Numbered from the stretch's first letter, positions 44,497 through 53,644 are shown. The stretch: DNA of 64,000 nt from Temperatibacter marinus (GCF_031598375.1 NZ_CP123872.1:2166501-2230500); one strand, 5' to 3'. Made by a program: numbers and translations. Notes: generated by a model not told the origin, from the letters alone.

Positions 44497-45582
44497 ATGA
44501 CAACATATAACTTAACGGTATTCCCTGGCGATGGTATTGGTCCTGAGATTGTGGACCAAGGCTTGCGTGTTTTAGAGTGGGTTGAAGAGGCTTACGGTGT
44601 AAAATTTGATATACACACGGATCTGCTTGGGGGTATTTCTTATGATACTCACGGCCTGCCTTTGACAGAAGCCGCTCTTGCTAAGGCGCAAGCATCAGAT
44701 GCAGTTCTAATGGGATCAGTCGGCGGGCCTAAGTGGGACGGTAAGACAGATTATGACAAACGACCTGAACAAGGATTGCTAAATCTTCGTAAAGGGTTGA
44801 ATGTTTTTGCAAATCTTCGCCCAGCTTATTGTTTTGATGCTCTTGCTGATGCCAGCAGTCTAAAAAAAGAGTTGGTTGCAGGGCTTGATATGCTCATTGT
44901 CCGCGAGCTTGCAGGCGGCGTCTATTTTGGCGAGCCTCGCGGAATCAATACATTGGAAGATGGAACACGTGAAGGGATAAACACACAGCGGTATCATGAG
45001 AGTGAAATATCTCGCATTGCCCGAGTTGGTTTTGAAATGGCTCAAAAAAGAGGTGGTCGCCTTGTGAGTGCTGAGAAATCAAATGTGATGGAGAGCGGAT
45101 TGCTTTGGCGTGAGGTGGTAACAGCAGTGGCCACAGACTATCCGGATGTTGAGTTGTCTCATATGTTGGCCGATAATTGTGCCATGCAGATTGTTAGAGC
45201 GCCGAAACAGTTTGATGTGATCGTAACAGATAACCTCTTTGGTGATTTATTATCTGATGAAGCTGCTATGCTGACAGGGTCTTTAGGCATGCTGCCATCG
45301 GCTTCTCTCTCTGATGAGGGGCCTGGACTGTATGAGCCTATTCATGGCAGTGCCCCTGATATTGCGGGGCAGGATTTAGCGAACCCAATCGCAACAATAT
45401 TATCTTTTGCCATGGCTTTGCGATATTCGCTTAATCTTGGCGATGCTGCAACGGCAATTGAACATGCCGTTTCAGTAACACTTGATCAGGGATATCGGAC
45501 AGCAGATATTATGTCGGAAGGCATGAAATCTGTCGGAACAAAGGCTATGGGGGATGCTCTTTTGGCAGCCCTTCGCTCATAA
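44497..45582 (+). CDS. leuB: 3-isopropylmalate dehydrogenase
   Basis: A 361-residue NAD-dependent dehydrogenase: [14 protein letters not shown], the substrate loop RREL-equivalent ([16 protein letters not shown]), and [27 protein letters not shown]. Oxidises and decarboxylates 3-isopropylmalate to 2-ketoisocaproate. Directly follows leuD. Confidence 0.97.
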   Translation: MTTYNLTVFPGDGIGPEIVDQGLRVLEWVEEAYGVKFDIHTDLLGGISYDTHGLPLTEAALAKAQASDAVLMGSVGGPKWDGKTDYDKRPEQGLLNLRKGLNVFANLRPAYCFDALADASSLKKELVAGLDMLIVRELAGGVYFGEPRGINTLEDGTREGINTQRYHESEISRIARVGFEMAQKRGGRLVSAEKSNVMESGLLWREVVTAVATDYPDVELSHMLADNCAMQIVRAPKQFDVIVTDNLFGDLLSDEAAMLTGSLGMLPSASLSDEGPGLYEPIHGSAPDIAGQDLANPIATILSFAMALRYSLNLGDAATAIEHAVSVTLDQGYRTADIMSEGMKSVGTKAMGDALLAALRS

Positions 45583-45619
45583 AAAAACTAATAATATCGC
45601 ATAATTTGGAGTAATGAAA

Positions 45620-46639
45620 ATGGCATTAGTAGTCGCAGTCGTAGGCGCAACCGGCAATGTAGGTCGGGAAATGCTCAATATTTTGGAAGAGAGAAAATTC
45701 CCCGCCTCTGAGGTTATCGCTGTTGCCTCAAGAAGGTCGCAGGGCTCGAAGGTAGGTTATGGTGAAAAAGAGCTCACTGTAAAAGCGTTGGATAGATTTG
45801 ATTTTAGTACTGTCGACATTGCTCTCTTTGCTTGCGGTGGAAAAGTCACTGCAGAATTCGCACCACTTGCAGCAGAAGCAGGGGCTATTGTAATTGATAA
45901 TTCATCACATTTCCGGATGCATCCTGACGTGCCACTTGTGGTGCCAGAAGTAAATGCTGAAGCTGTGGATGGCTACAAAAAAAAGAATATCATTGCTAAT
46001 CCCAATTGTTCTACGGCTCAGATGCTCGTGGCTTTGAAGCCCTTGCATGATGCTGCAGTGATTAAACGTGCCGTGGTTTCTACATATCAGTCTGTTTCTG
46101 GCTCAGGTTCTGCAGCCATGGATGAGCTTTTCACTCAGACGCGGGCTATTCTTGTGAATGACCCTGTAGAGGCGAATGTGTATCCAAAACAAATTGCTTT
46201 CAATTGTATTCCTCATATCGATGTCTTTATGGAAGACGGGTCAACTAAAGAAGAATGGAAAATGGTTGCAGAAACGCACAAAATGCTGGATTCTGCCATT
46301 GAATTGACGGCAACATGCGTTCGAGTTCCTGTCTTTGTCGGTCATAGTGAAAGCATCAATTTAGAGTTTGAAAAACCACTTTCTCATAATGAAGCCCGAG
46401 AAATACTCTCTAAGGCTCCAGGGTGTTTGGTGATCGACCGCCGCGACGATGGAGGCTATATCACCCCTCTAGAATGTGTTGGTGATTTTAATACTTATAT
46501 CAGCCGTATAAGGGACGATAAGACAGTTAAACACGGATTGAATATCTGGGTTGTGTCAGATAATTTGCGCAAAGGCGCTGCCCTTAATGCTGTACAAATT
46601 GCAGAAACATTGATTGAGCGCGGACATATTACAGCATAA
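45620..46639 (+). CDS. asd: Aspartate-semialdehyde dehydrogenase
   Basis: A 339-residue ASADH: NADP site VVGATGNVGREML, catalytic Cys in NPNCSTAQM (near 131) and the substrate His/Arg region RVPVFVGHSESINLEF. Makes aspartate semialdehyde for Lys, Met, Thr and diaminopimelate. ATG at 45620 (8 bases after TGGAG) is preferred to 45614. The leuB-asd adjacency is common in Alphaproteobacteria. Confidence 0.96.
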   Translation: MALVVAVVGATGNVGREMLNILEERKFPASEVIAVASRRSQGSKVGYGEKELTVKALDRFDFSTVDIALFACGGKVTAEFAPLAAEAGAIVIDNSSHFRMHPDVPLVVPEVNAEAVDGYKKKNIIANPNCSTAQMLVALKPLHDAAVIKRAVVSTYQSVSGSGSAAMDELFTQTRAILVNDPVEANVYPKQIAFNCIPHIDVFMEDGSTKEEWKMVAETHKMLDSAIELTATCVRVPVFVGHSESINLEFEKPLSHNEAREILSKAPGCLVIDRRDDGGYITPLECVGDFNTYISRIRDDKTVKHGLNIWVVSDNLRKGAALNAVQIAETLIERGHITA

Positions 46640-46655
46640 ATATAGGTTGAAAGGT

Positions 46656-46685
46656 AAGGTAAGTCACTGATTTACCTTTCTTTTT
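46656..46685 (+). terminator. Intrinsic terminator after asd
   Basis: aaggtaa (46656-46662) / ttacctt (46672-46678) with a 9-base loop, then a T-rich tract; an alternative 8-bp pairing with aaaggtaa at 46650 also forms. Confidence 0.75.
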
Positions 46686-46695
46686 ATATTTATAG

Positions 46696-46708
46696 TTGAC
46701 TTAGTCAA
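46696..46708. promoter_or_regulatory. Palindrome ttgac-tta-gtcaa over a -35 element of the MarR-GNAT gene
   Basis: Its left arm (TTGACT, 46696-46701) would be the -35, with a -10-like TGTATA about 16 bases on. A MarR-type dimer bound there would block its own promoter. Confidence 0.55.
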
Positions 46709-46745
46709 TTAAATGTATGTATATGGCAAATAAAAAGGATGCGCG

Positions 46746-47666
46746 ATGATCTCTAACTCACAAATATTTTCCATTCGTCGATTCAATAGGTTTTACACTT
46801 ATTTTATGGGGTTGCTGAACAGCTCTATGTACGGAAGTGACTTTTCTTTAACGGAGGGGCGTCTAATTTATGAGCTGGCGAATTCAGGGACAGTATCGGC
46901 AAAGGCGCTCTGCCAAAGGTTAGACTTAGACCCTGGTTATGTAAGTCGTAAACTTAAGGTATTTGAAAAGATAGGCCTGGTCCGTAGGGAGAAAAGCAAA
47001 GGAGATGGGCGCGTTGTTCTTCTGTTTTTGACACCGAAAGGCGAAGAGGTAGCTGCAGAGCTGGCCGTTAAGTCTGCGGAGGATATCCACTCTAAGCTTG
47101 GTCATTTGAATTCTAAAGACTTAGGTGCAGTTGTGGATATGATGGCCTCAATTGAACAAGTGACATCAGGTCAAAAAGCCGCTTCAAAAATACTGATACG
47201 ACCGTATAGAGTAGGAGATATGGGTTGGGTTCTAGAACAACACGGGGTGCTCTATTCTAACGGCTACGGATGGACGAAAGGGTTTGAGGCTTTAACGGCA
47301 AAGATTATTGCAGATTTTATGGAGAATTTTGATCCCGTATGTGAACAGGCCTTTATCGCTGAATTAAATGGGGAGCGTGTTGGAAGTATTTTTCTTGTGA
47401 AAGATCAAGAAGCAGCGACTGCGCGCATTAGATTGTTTTTAATGGATCCAAAGGCCCGAGGGCTAGGTTTAGGACAGGAACTTGTTAAGCAAGCTATTGA
47501 TTTTGCTAGGGATTGTGAATATGAAGAGATTGTACTCTGGACAAATGCTGTGCTTAAAGCAGCCCGTCATATTTATGAAAAAGCAGGATTTACGCTTGTT
47601 CATGAAGAAATGCATACCCAATTTGGCCTTCCAATGCTTGGCCATACATTCCGACTAAAAATATAA
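46746..47666 (+). CDS. MarR-GNAT fusion regulator/acetyltransferase
   Basis: A 306-residue two-domain protein. Residues 1-145 are a MarR winged helix (LCQRLDLDPGYVSRKLKVFEKIGLVRREKSKGDGR); residues 150-306 are a GNAT N-acetyltransferase with acetyl-CoA site (MDPKARGLGLGQELV) and the YEKAGF end motif. Such fusions occur widely but their substrates are mostly unknown. The upstream palindrome suggests autoregulation. AAGGAT site 7-10 bases before the ATG. Confidence 0.9.
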   Translation: MISNSQIFSIRRFNRFYTYFMGLLNSSMYGSDFSLTEGRLIYELANSGTVSAKALCQRLDLDPGYVSRKLKVFEKIGLVRREKSKGDGRVVLLFLTPKGEEVAAELAVKSAEDIHSKLGHLNSKDLGAVVDMMASIEQVTSGQKAASKILIRPYRVGDMGWVLEQHGVLYSNGYGWTKGFEALTAKIIADFMENFDPVCEQAFIAELNGERVGSIFLVKDQEAATARIRLFLMDPKARGLGLGQELVKQAIDFARDCEYEEIVLWTNAVLKAARHIYEKAGFTLVHEEMHTQFGLPMLGHTFRLKI

Positions 47667-47740
47667 AAGGGTGCTTTGATCACTACTAAATATTGTTTAT
47701 AAGATGGGACGCATTGCCATTATAGGGAAGGGGCATATCC

Positions 47741-48583
47741 ATGAAGTTACGACGGTCAGTTTTATTTATGCCTGCGAGCAATGAACGAGCTCTTGAAAAA
47801 GCTAAAACTATTCCTGCAGATGTCCTTGTTTTTGACCTTGAAGATGCTGTTGCTCCTGGTGCTAAAGAAGCTGCCCGTGTTCTTGCCGTTAAGGCTGCAA
47901 ATAGTCGGGAGTATGGTGAGAAAGAAATTTTAATTCGATCAAATGCGCCAGGCACACCTTGGTGGAAAGAAGATTTAAAAGCCATATGTCAGTCTAAGGC
48001 TGATGGTCTTGTTGTGCCAAAAGTTTCTGATGTGGGGGATATCATGGGAATCCAGAACAGTATGTATAATGCTGGCGCACCCTGTGATATGAAGTTTTGG
48101 GCTATGATTGAGACAGCGAGTGCATGCTTAAATATTCGCCAAATCGCAGAATCTGGCCGGCGTCTCGCCGGTTTTATGATGGGGGCGAATGATTTAACTT
48201 TAGAACTACATGCAAAGCGTACCCATAATCGATTACCGATTATGACAGGTATGGGTATGACTATTCTAGCAGCAAGAGCAAATGATCTGTGTGTGCTTGA
48301 TTCCGTTTATAACGACTTTAAAGATATCACTGGGTTTGAGGCGGAATGCCAACAAGCCGAAGAGCTGGGTTTTGACGGCAAAACGTTAATTCATCCTAAT
48401 CAAGTTGCGAGTGCCAATTCAATTTTCAGTCCCACACAGGAAGAAATATTAGAGGCGAAAGCTCTTATAAATACTTTTGCTGAAGCTCAAGACAAAGGGC
48501 AGGGGGTTGCCACATTTAAAGGAAAAATGATCGAAGAACTTCATGTGCGCGAAGCAGAGCGCCTTCTTGCCTTTGACATTTAA
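47741..48583 (+). CDS. HpcH/HpaI-family CoA ester lyase (CitE/malyl-CoA lyase-like)
   Basis: A 280-residue TIM-barrel enzyme with MKLRRSVLFMPASNERALEKA at the start, DLEDAVAP (Mg/CoA Asp-Glu), the substrate Glu in AMIETASACLNI, GANDLTLEL and GFDGKTLIHPNQV. Family members cleave malyl-CoA, citramalyl-CoA or citryl-ACP, or act on other acyl-CoA thioesters. Nothing else of a citrate lyase or ethylmalonyl-CoA set is beside it, so substrate is open. Its stop overlaps the end of the convergent sugar dehydrogenase gene by 4 bases. Confidence 0.85.
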   Translation: MKLRRSVLFMPASNERALEKAKTIPADVLVFDLEDAVAPGAKEAARVLAVKAANSREYGEKEILIRSNAPGTPWWKEDLKAICQSKADGLVVPKVSDVGDIMGIQNSMYNAGAPCDMKFWAMIETASACLNIRQIAESGRRLAGFMMGANDLTLELHAKRTHNRLPIMTGMGMTILAARANDLCVLDSVYNDFKDITGFEAECQQAEELGFDGKTLIHPNQVASANSIFSPTQEEILEAKALINTFAEAQDKGQGVATFKGKMIEELHVREAERLLAFDI

Positions 48584-49707
48584 TTTTCTGGAATAATCCT
48601 CATGATCATACCTGTATCATTGGCAATATAGAGGAAACCATCTGGGCTCTCTTCCACAAATCGAATGCGCCAGCCCGCTTCCTCAAATAGCCTGTTTTCC
48701 TTTGCCATAGTTCTCCCTTTTAGAGTGATGTGATTCAGATGTTGTTTTGCTAAGGCGCCAATGAAAAGATGATTTTTCCACTTTTTCATACGGCTACCAG
48801 AGTAAAAAGTCATTCCGCTAGGGGCGATTGAAGGGGTCCAGAAGTGAAGCGGTTGAGCCATGCCCTCTTTATGTGTTCCTTCTCCTATCTTTCCACCGCC
48901 GTATTCTTCGCCGAAGGTTATGACCGGCCATCCATAATTTGTTCCCGGCCTAAGAATGTTGATTTCATCCCCGCCCTGCGGGCCATGTTCATTGAACCAG
49001 ATTTCCCCGGTATCTGGATGAAGAGCCATACCTTGGGCGTTGCGACTGCCATAAGCATAGATTTCAGGTAAAGCGGTTCCATTCCCTAAAAATGGATTAT
49101 CTTTAGGGATAGTGCCATCTAAATTGAGGCGAAGGATTTTCCCCATGGTATTATCTAATGATTGCGCTAAATCTCTAAAGTCGTAGCCGTCGCCCACAGA
49201 GAGGTAGATGTGGTGATCTGTCAGAACAAGGCGGCCACCAAAGTGCCATTTCCCGGAGCGCTTCGTAGGTGTTTCATAGAGGACTTTTATATCTTTGAGG
49301 TTAGGTCCCTCAAGGCGGGCTTTTGCAACAGCAAGACCACTGGCAGAGTCTGTTCCCACTGCATAAGCAAAATATACCCAATTCCCTTTGATTTTAAGAT
49401 CAAATAATCCTGCACTCAAGCTGGCGCTTCTGACCATTGGCGGGAGGTTTTTGAGTTTCATTTTGTCACCGGTGTTAAGATCAAGAAGTGTTAATGCCCC
49501 TTTAGATCGTTCACCGATTAATGCTTTATCATTTGAGAGAAAGGTCATGCTCCACGGCGTAGAAAATCCGCTGCTCACAAGTTCTAAACGAAATCTTTCA
49601 CCGTGGCTTTCATAGAGTTTAGATATATCCAAACTCTCGTCAGAAGCATATGTCTTATGATAAGATCCTATGTGCAATAGAAGGGCAACGGCAATAAATT
49701 TAAGCAT
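48580..49707 (-). CDS. PQQ-dependent sugar dehydrogenase, YliI/aldose type
   Basis: A 375-residue six-bladed propeller protein with a signal peptide (cleavage near TYA-SD). Family signatures: SPWSMTFLSNDKALIGE-like blade 1, GRLVLTDHHIYLSVGDGYD, HPDTGEIWFNEHGPQGGDE and GTNYGWPVITFGEEY. Members (soluble aldose sugar dehydrogenase) oxidise aldoses with PQQ in the periplasm. No PQQ synthesis genes are in the window. ATG at 49707 has GAGGAGATC upstream. Confidence 0.88.
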   Translation of the reverse strand: MLKFIAVALLLHIGSYHKTYASDESLDISKLYESHGERFRLELVSSGFSTPWSMTFLSNDKALIGERSKGALTLLDLNTGDKMKLKNLPPMVRSASLSAGLFDLKIKGNWVYFAYAVGTDSASGLAVAKARLEGPNLKDIKVLYETPTKRSGKWHFGGRLVLTDHHIYLSVGDGYDFRDLAQSLDNTMGKILRLNLDGTIPKDNPFLGNGTALPEIYAYGSRNAQGMALHPDTGEIWFNEHGPQGGDEINILRPGTNYGWPVITFGEEYGGGKIGEGTHKEGMAQPLHFWTPSIAPSGMTFYSGSRMKKWKNHLFIGALAKQHLNHITLKGRTMAKENRLFEEAGWRIRFVEESPDGFLYIANDTGMIMRIIPEN

Positions 49708-49819
49708 GATTGATCTCCTCAAGAGTAGCCTACCCCATGTTCCTTTAGATGAGGAGAAGAGATCTCTTTTCTAAACCAATTAAATAGGCAGCGGTAAATT
49801 TTTTTGATCAAGAAATGCT

Positions 49820-50296
49820 TTAAATATGACAGCTCGTCATGCCTCGCTTCGCAAGATATTGCTGATGATATTCCTCAGCTTCCCACATCGTTTGTGCTTT
49901 TTCTATAACCGTCACAATCGGCCGTGCAAAGCGCCCACTCTCTTTTAGCTTTGAAAGTTTTTCTTCTGCCACAGCTTTTTGATCTTCCCCGTCAAAGAAG
50001 ATAACAGAGCGATACTGGCTGCCTACATCTGGTCCTTGCATATTTAGCTGTGTAGGATTGTGGTTATCAAAGAAAATATCAACCAAATCGCCATACTCGA
50101 CCTTATGGGGGTTATAGGCAATTTGAACAACTTCAGCATGACCGGTGGTGTCGGTACAAACTGCCTGATACGTAGGATTATCTATATGGCCGCCCATATA
50201 GCCCACACACGTTGCTTCAACTCCGTCTAGGGTGCGGTATAGTTCTTCTACACCCCAGAAACACCCTGCACCAAATGTAGCAGTTCTTGTCGTCAT
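49820..50296 (-). CDS. msrA: Peptide methionine (S)-S-oxide reductase
   Basis: A 158-residue MsrA: catalytic Cys12 in GAGCFWGVEE, then GYMGGHIDNPTYQAVCTDTTGHAEVV and YRSVIFF. Reduces methionine S-sulfoxide in proteins. Like other short MsrAs it has few extra Cys: one in the middle (VCT) and one at the C-terminus (TSCHI). An oxyR gene lies about 600 bp away, divergent, so oxidative-stress context is plausible. Confidence 0.95.
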   Translation of the reverse strand: MTTRTATFGAGCFWGVEELYRTLDGVEATCVGYMGGHIDNPTYQAVCTDTTGHAEVVQIAYNPHKVEYGDLVDIFFDNHNPTQLNMQGPDVGSQYRSVIFFDGEDQKAVAEEKLSKLKESGRFARPIVTVIEKAQTMWEAEEYHQQYLAKRGMTSCHI

Positions 50297-50404
50297 GATT
50301 TCACCTTTATGTCGTCCTATTGGTACCTGAAAGATAATATGGTGCTGACAGGGGTAAATGTCTATGCCATAAAGAGTAATATTTTCTAATGCACAGGTAA
50401 CAAA

Positions 50405-50776
50405 ATGTTGAAGACAGCGTTGATTTTTTCCAGTTTTCTTTTCTCTAGTGGCATCGCTACGCAGGAAATCCCTCAGGAGCTTTATGACTTAGGGATGAAA
50501 GAGTGTACAACCAGTTGTACACCAGCCTTTGGAAAGGCTGTTTGTTTTCAGTTGTGTCAATGTTCCATGAATGAATTTAAAAAAAGATTGCAGTTAAAAG
50601 AATATCTTTCTTTGAAAGCAGCAACCCTTCAAGGAAACATTAGTGTTGATCAGCGCAAAGTTATGGATTCAATAGCAAAGACATGTGATGCAAAGTTGAC
50701 CCTTAAGGTGCCAAAGCCTAAGATCAAAAAGCCAGTTCCCAAGCCTGGCGAATTAAAGAAGCAAGAAAAGAAATAA
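50405..50776 (+). CDS. Small exported Cys-rich protein of unknown function
   Basis: A 123-residue protein with a signal peptide (cleavage near residue 18-20). The mature part has cysteines in CTTSCTPAFGKAVCFQLCQCSM and one more at KTCDAK (about residue 94), so several disulfides are possible in the periplasm; it ends in a Lys/Pro tail (KIKKPVPKPGELKKQEKK). I do not recognise a family. It lies between msrA and oxyR, both thiol/oxidant-related, but no link is shown. Confidence 0.6.
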   Translation: MLKTALIFSSFLFSSGIATQEIPQELYDLGMKECTTSCTPAFGKAVCFQLCQCSMNEFKKRLQLKEYLSLKAATLQGNISVDQRKVMDSIAKTCDAKLTLKVPKPKIKKPVPKPGELKKQEKK

Positions 50777-50909
50777 GCACTCTTAAATTCTACATTTTTT
50801 GGCTCATCTATAATTCTTTATAAAGTTACGCACAGAATTGACTTTATTCTCGTCTGATCTATATATCTGTTTGTTCTATTATTGGAATTAGATTAAATTG
50901 GATTCATCG

Positions 50910-51806
50910 ATGAATTATCCTCCGACATTAAAGCAGCTGAAATATTTAGTGAGTTTGAATAGACACATGCACTTTGGCAAAGCAGCTGAAGAAGCTGGTG
51001 TTTCTCAATCAACTTTGTCATCTGGTATCCAGGAGCTTGAAGCACTCCTTGGCCTTAAGCTCGTGGAGCGAACAAAGCGAACTGTCATGTTTACGCCTTT
51101 GGGGTTGGAGATCGTGGCGCGGTCATCAGATATTTTGAACAAAGTAACAGACCTCACACAGCTTGCTGCACGAGCAAGGGCGCCCCTTTCAGGTCCGATG
51201 GTTATGGGGATTATCCCTACCATAGCTCCTTTTTTGTTGCCTGATATTATGCCTGCCTTGCGGGACTCGTTTCCCGAACTAGAATTGGCTTTGGTGGAAG
51301 GGAAATCTTCAGATCTCTGTAGCAAGCTAAAGTCTGGTGATCTAGATCTGGTCTTATATGCGCTTCCATTCGCGTGCGGCCAATTAGAGGAAATGCCCCT
51401 TTTCGATGATCCTTTTGTGAGTGTTTTTCCAGAAAACAGCTCTATGCCCGCTGAAATAACTTTAGATGATTTGAGTGGGCAATCTGTCTTGCTGTTAGAA
51501 GAAGGACACTGTTTGAGAGACCATGCACTCTCGGCATGTCAACTGACTGGCCGTGACCGAACAGAGCGGGCTTTAGCAGGAACAAGCCTTTATACAATCG
51601 TTCAAATGGTTGCGTCAGGCTTTGGTATGTCTTTACTTCCCGCTATGGCTGTGGATAATGGAATTTTGAATGGAACGAATTTAAAACCAGTCTCATTTAA
51701 AGCACCAGTTCCTAGTCGCAAAATTGGGCTTGTCTGGAGAGAAAGTGATCCAAGGTCAAAAGATTTTGCGAAAATTGGTCATGTGATTAGGGACACTGTT
51801 ACCTAG
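50910..51806 (+). CDS. oxyR: Hydrogen peroxide-sensing regulator OxyR
   Basis: A 298-residue LysR-type protein: HTH at residues 1-60 (FGKAAEEAGVSQSTLSSGIQELE) and effector domain with the redox pair Cys201 and Cys210 in EEGHCLRDHALSAC, the same 9-residue spacing as Cys199/Cys208 of E. coli OxyR. Peroxide oxidises the pair to a disulfide and activates katG/ahp-type promoters. ATG at 50910 is preferred to a TTG at 50898. A 4-TM protein gene follows by 10 bases. Confidence 0.92.
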   Translation: MNYPPTLKQLKYLVSLNRHMHFGKAAEEAGVSQSTLSSGIQELEALLGLKLVERTKRTVMFTPLGLEIVARSSDILNKVTDLTQLAARARAPLSGPMVMGIIPTIAPFLLPDIMPALRDSFPELELALVEGKSSDLCSKLKSGDLDLVLYALPFACGQLEEMPLFDDPFVSVFPENSSMPAEITLDDLSGQSVLLLEEGHCLRDHALSACQLTGRDRTERALAGTSLYTIVQMVASGFGMSLLPAMAVDNGILNGTNLKPVSFKAPVPSRKIGLVWRESDPRSKDFAKIGHVIRDTVT

Positions 51807-51816
51807 GAGATAAGAG

Positions 51817-52206
51817 ATGAAAGACCGATTGACTCAAGCTTTAATTTTACTTGTCGGTCTTATCAATGTTATTCCTGTAATAGGAGCACTGTCAGCAAGT
51901 ATGATACAATCTCTCTATCATATCGATATCTCTGATCCTAATCTTGTTATACTCATGCGTCACAGAGCCATTCTTTTTGGCATCCTTGGGGGGTATATTC
52001 TTTTCTCTTTGATCAGGCGAGACGAACAAAAGCGTGCGCTATTTGTGGGGCTGATCTCAATGGTAAGCTTTGCGGGCATTGCGCTTATGGAAGCGTCGCT
52101 GAATGCTAAACTTTCAATGGTTTTAACAATTGATTATGTGGGAATAGGGGCGGCAGCTGTTGCGTTACTTCTCTTGAGAAGCAAGCCCCAAACTGCGCCA
52201 TCTTGA
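51817..52206 (+). CDS. Small four-helix membrane protein of unknown function
   Basis: A 129-residue protein with four hydrophobic helices (about 8-30, 50-65, 73-92, 100-122) linked by short charged loops (RHRAIL, IRRDEQKR). I do not recognise a characterised family. Ten bases after oxyR, with a GGAGATAAGAG site, so co-transcribed with it. Confidence 0.7.
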   Translation: MKDRLTQALILLVGLINVIPVIGALSASMIQSLYHIDISDPNLVILMRHRAILFGILGGYILFSLIRRDEQKRALFVGLISMVSFAGIALMEASLNAKLSMVLTIDYVGIGAAAVALLLLRSKPQTAPS

Positions 52207-52214
52207 AAAGTTTT

Positions 52215-53339
52215 CTAAAGTTCATCGACTATTTGATAGAGCGCGTCCAAACATTGTCGTCCTAGGTGAACACATCTGTCCGGAGACCAGCCATGATCTA
52301 CATCCGGAAGATCATCATTGTCTTTAAACGGCATTTCTAATGTCATCGCAACACAGTTGAAAGCATGTGCATGATAATTTGTGCCCACGGTTAGGTTTGC
52401 TGTTCCTGGGGCGCTTATTGGATAGCCGTGTTTTTCTTGGAAGTCAGGGCTGATGGTAGCCAGAAGACCTCTGTATTTCCTAAAGAGGGCAATTTTTTCT
52501 TCTTGAATGTCTGGAATGCCTTCAAAACCAGCCAGGAAATTATAGGGCAGAGCCTCATCTCCGTGAACATCCATACAAAAATCCACACCCGTTTCTGCCA
52601 TTTTTTCACGAACGAGATAGACTTCAGGGCTACGTTCTAATGAAGGCTCGAGCCATTCTCTATTTAGATTTGCTCCCGCAGCGTTTGTTCTAAGGTGCCC
52701 GCGTTTGCTGCCATCTGGATTCATATTGGGGACAATATAGAAGTGGACTTTTTCTAACAATCGTCTCGAAACAGGGTCAGATTCGTCTAAGAGGCGTTCT
52801 AGCATGCCTTCCATCCACCATTCTGCCATTGTTTCGCCCGGATGTTGACGTGCCATCAGCCACACGATTTTTCTGTCTTCTGGCCCGTATCCAATTTCAA
52901 GCATATCAAGTGCTTGTTCATCAAGGGTCTGACCAAGAACATGCGTTGTCACCAACGGGTGTTGGGCACTGTCAGCAATCAAATCAGCGTGCTGTTCCAT
53001 AGTGTAGGGTGCAAAATAAGCAAAATAAATATGATCTTCATCTACATCACAGTGCCACTTCAGTGTTTGCCCATCATATTGAGTTGGGATACGAAACCAT
53101 TCCGTGCGATCATACGAGGCGCAGACACTATAATTTTCCCAGCCTTCAGGATAGGCAGCACCCCCAGCATTTTCTATGGAGAAGCCGACATCTTCGTTTC
53201 GGGCACCACTAAGGCGAAAATAAAACCACTGGTAAAAATCTGAGTCGGTATCTTTTCTAATATTTAAACGAATATCGCTTGAATTTGATATATCGAGAAC
53301 CTGAATATTGCCGCTATCAAAAGCACTTGTGATGAGCAT
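52215..53339 (-). CDS. M14 zinc carboxypeptidase, Nna1/AGBL-like
   Basis: A 374-residue protein with an N-terminal beta-sandwich domain followed by an M14B-type peptidase domain. Zinc ligands: His and Glu in RQHPGETMAEWW and His in MDVHGDEALPY; substrate Arg in GANLNREW; catalytic Glu in TLEMPFKDN. Nna1-like enzymes remove C-terminal acidic residues (deglutamylation) in eukaryotes; bacterial roles are unknown. No signal peptide, so cytoplasmic. Convergent with the small membrane protein gene. Confidence 0.9.
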   Translation of the reverse strand: MLITSAFDSGNIQVLDISNSSDIRLNIRKDTDSDFYQWFYFRLSGARNEDVGFSIENAGGAAYPEGWENYSVCASYDRTEWFRIPTQYDGQTLKWHCDVDEDHIYFAYFAPYTMEQHADLIADSAQHPLVTTHVLGQTLDEQALDMLEIGYGPEDRKIVWLMARQHPGETMAEWWMEGMLERLLDESDPVSRRLLEKVHFYIVPNMNPDGSKRGHLRTNAAGANLNREWLEPSLERSPEVYLVREKMAETGVDFCMDVHGDEALPYNFLAGFEGIPDIQEEKIALFRKYRGLLATISPDFQEKHGYPISAPGTANLTVGTNYHAHAFNCVAMTLEMPFKDNDDLPDVDHGWSPDRCVHLGRQCLDALYQIVDEL

Positions 53340-53361
53340 GGGGTATAATCCTTGTTGGATG

Positions 53362-53389
53362 TGACATTATGTTGGAAATGGTGTACACT
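53362..53389 (+). promoter_or_regulatory. Candidate promoter of the 53396-53489 RNA
   Basis: TGACAT (-35, 53362-53367) and TACACT (-10, 53384-53389) with 16 bases between, in the intergenic region 53340-53701; predicted start near 53396. Confidence 0.45.
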
Positions 53390-53395
53390 ATATCT

Positions 53396-53489
53396 ACTTA
53401 CGTTTTCAAGAGCGTGAGAAAATACCACCCATAACTATGGGCGTGAACAAGGCGACCTGACCCAGCCAAGTGCGATCAGGCCGCCTTTT
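53396..53489 (+). ncRNA. Candidate small RNA with two hairpins and intrinsic terminator
   Basis: About 94 bases. Hairpin 1: cacccat / atggg-c-gtg (53426-53445, loop aact, one bulged C). Hairpin 2: ggcg-a-cctga / tcagg-c-cgcc (53451-53485; A-C mismatch, 15-base loop) then four Ts, a terminator. A promoter-like pair precedes it, and no open frame with a ribosome site fills it. It sits between a leftward M14 gene and the ykgO promoter, so the hairpin is not the terminator of any obvious gene. Not matched to a known family. Confidence 0.45.
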
Positions 53490-53577
53490 GTTATGACTTC
53501 ATTCCTGATCTTTGAAGGGGTTATGGCTCAGATTGAATGGATGAAAAAAATAACAGAAAAAGCGCGCGTTTTAGCTG

Positions 53578-53606
53578 TTGACAGATCGAAGGTCCCTCTA
53601 TATGTT
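53578..53606 (+). promoter_or_regulatory. Sigma-70 promoter of ykgO
   Basis: TTGACA (53578-53583) and TATGTT (53601-53606), 17-base spacer. Start near 53613 gives a leader of about 90 bases holding a stable hairpin (53622-53644). Confidence 0.8.
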
Positions 53607-53621
53607 CCGCGTCAAGGATTC

Positions 53622-53644
53622 GGGTGAAAAGTGATTTTCCACCC
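53622..53644 (+). promoter_or_regulatory. Leader hairpin of ykgO mRNA
   Basis: gggtgaaaa (53622-53630) pairs with ttttc-c-accc (53635-53644), nine pairs with one bulged C and loop gtga. It lies before the ribosome site and may mimic rRNA for ribosomal-protein autoregulation. Confidence 0.5.

Noticed and set aside
53451-53489. Terminator of an upstream rightward gene
   Set aside because: The nearest upstream gene runs leftward (52215-53339), so this hairpin belongs to a separate rightward transcript.
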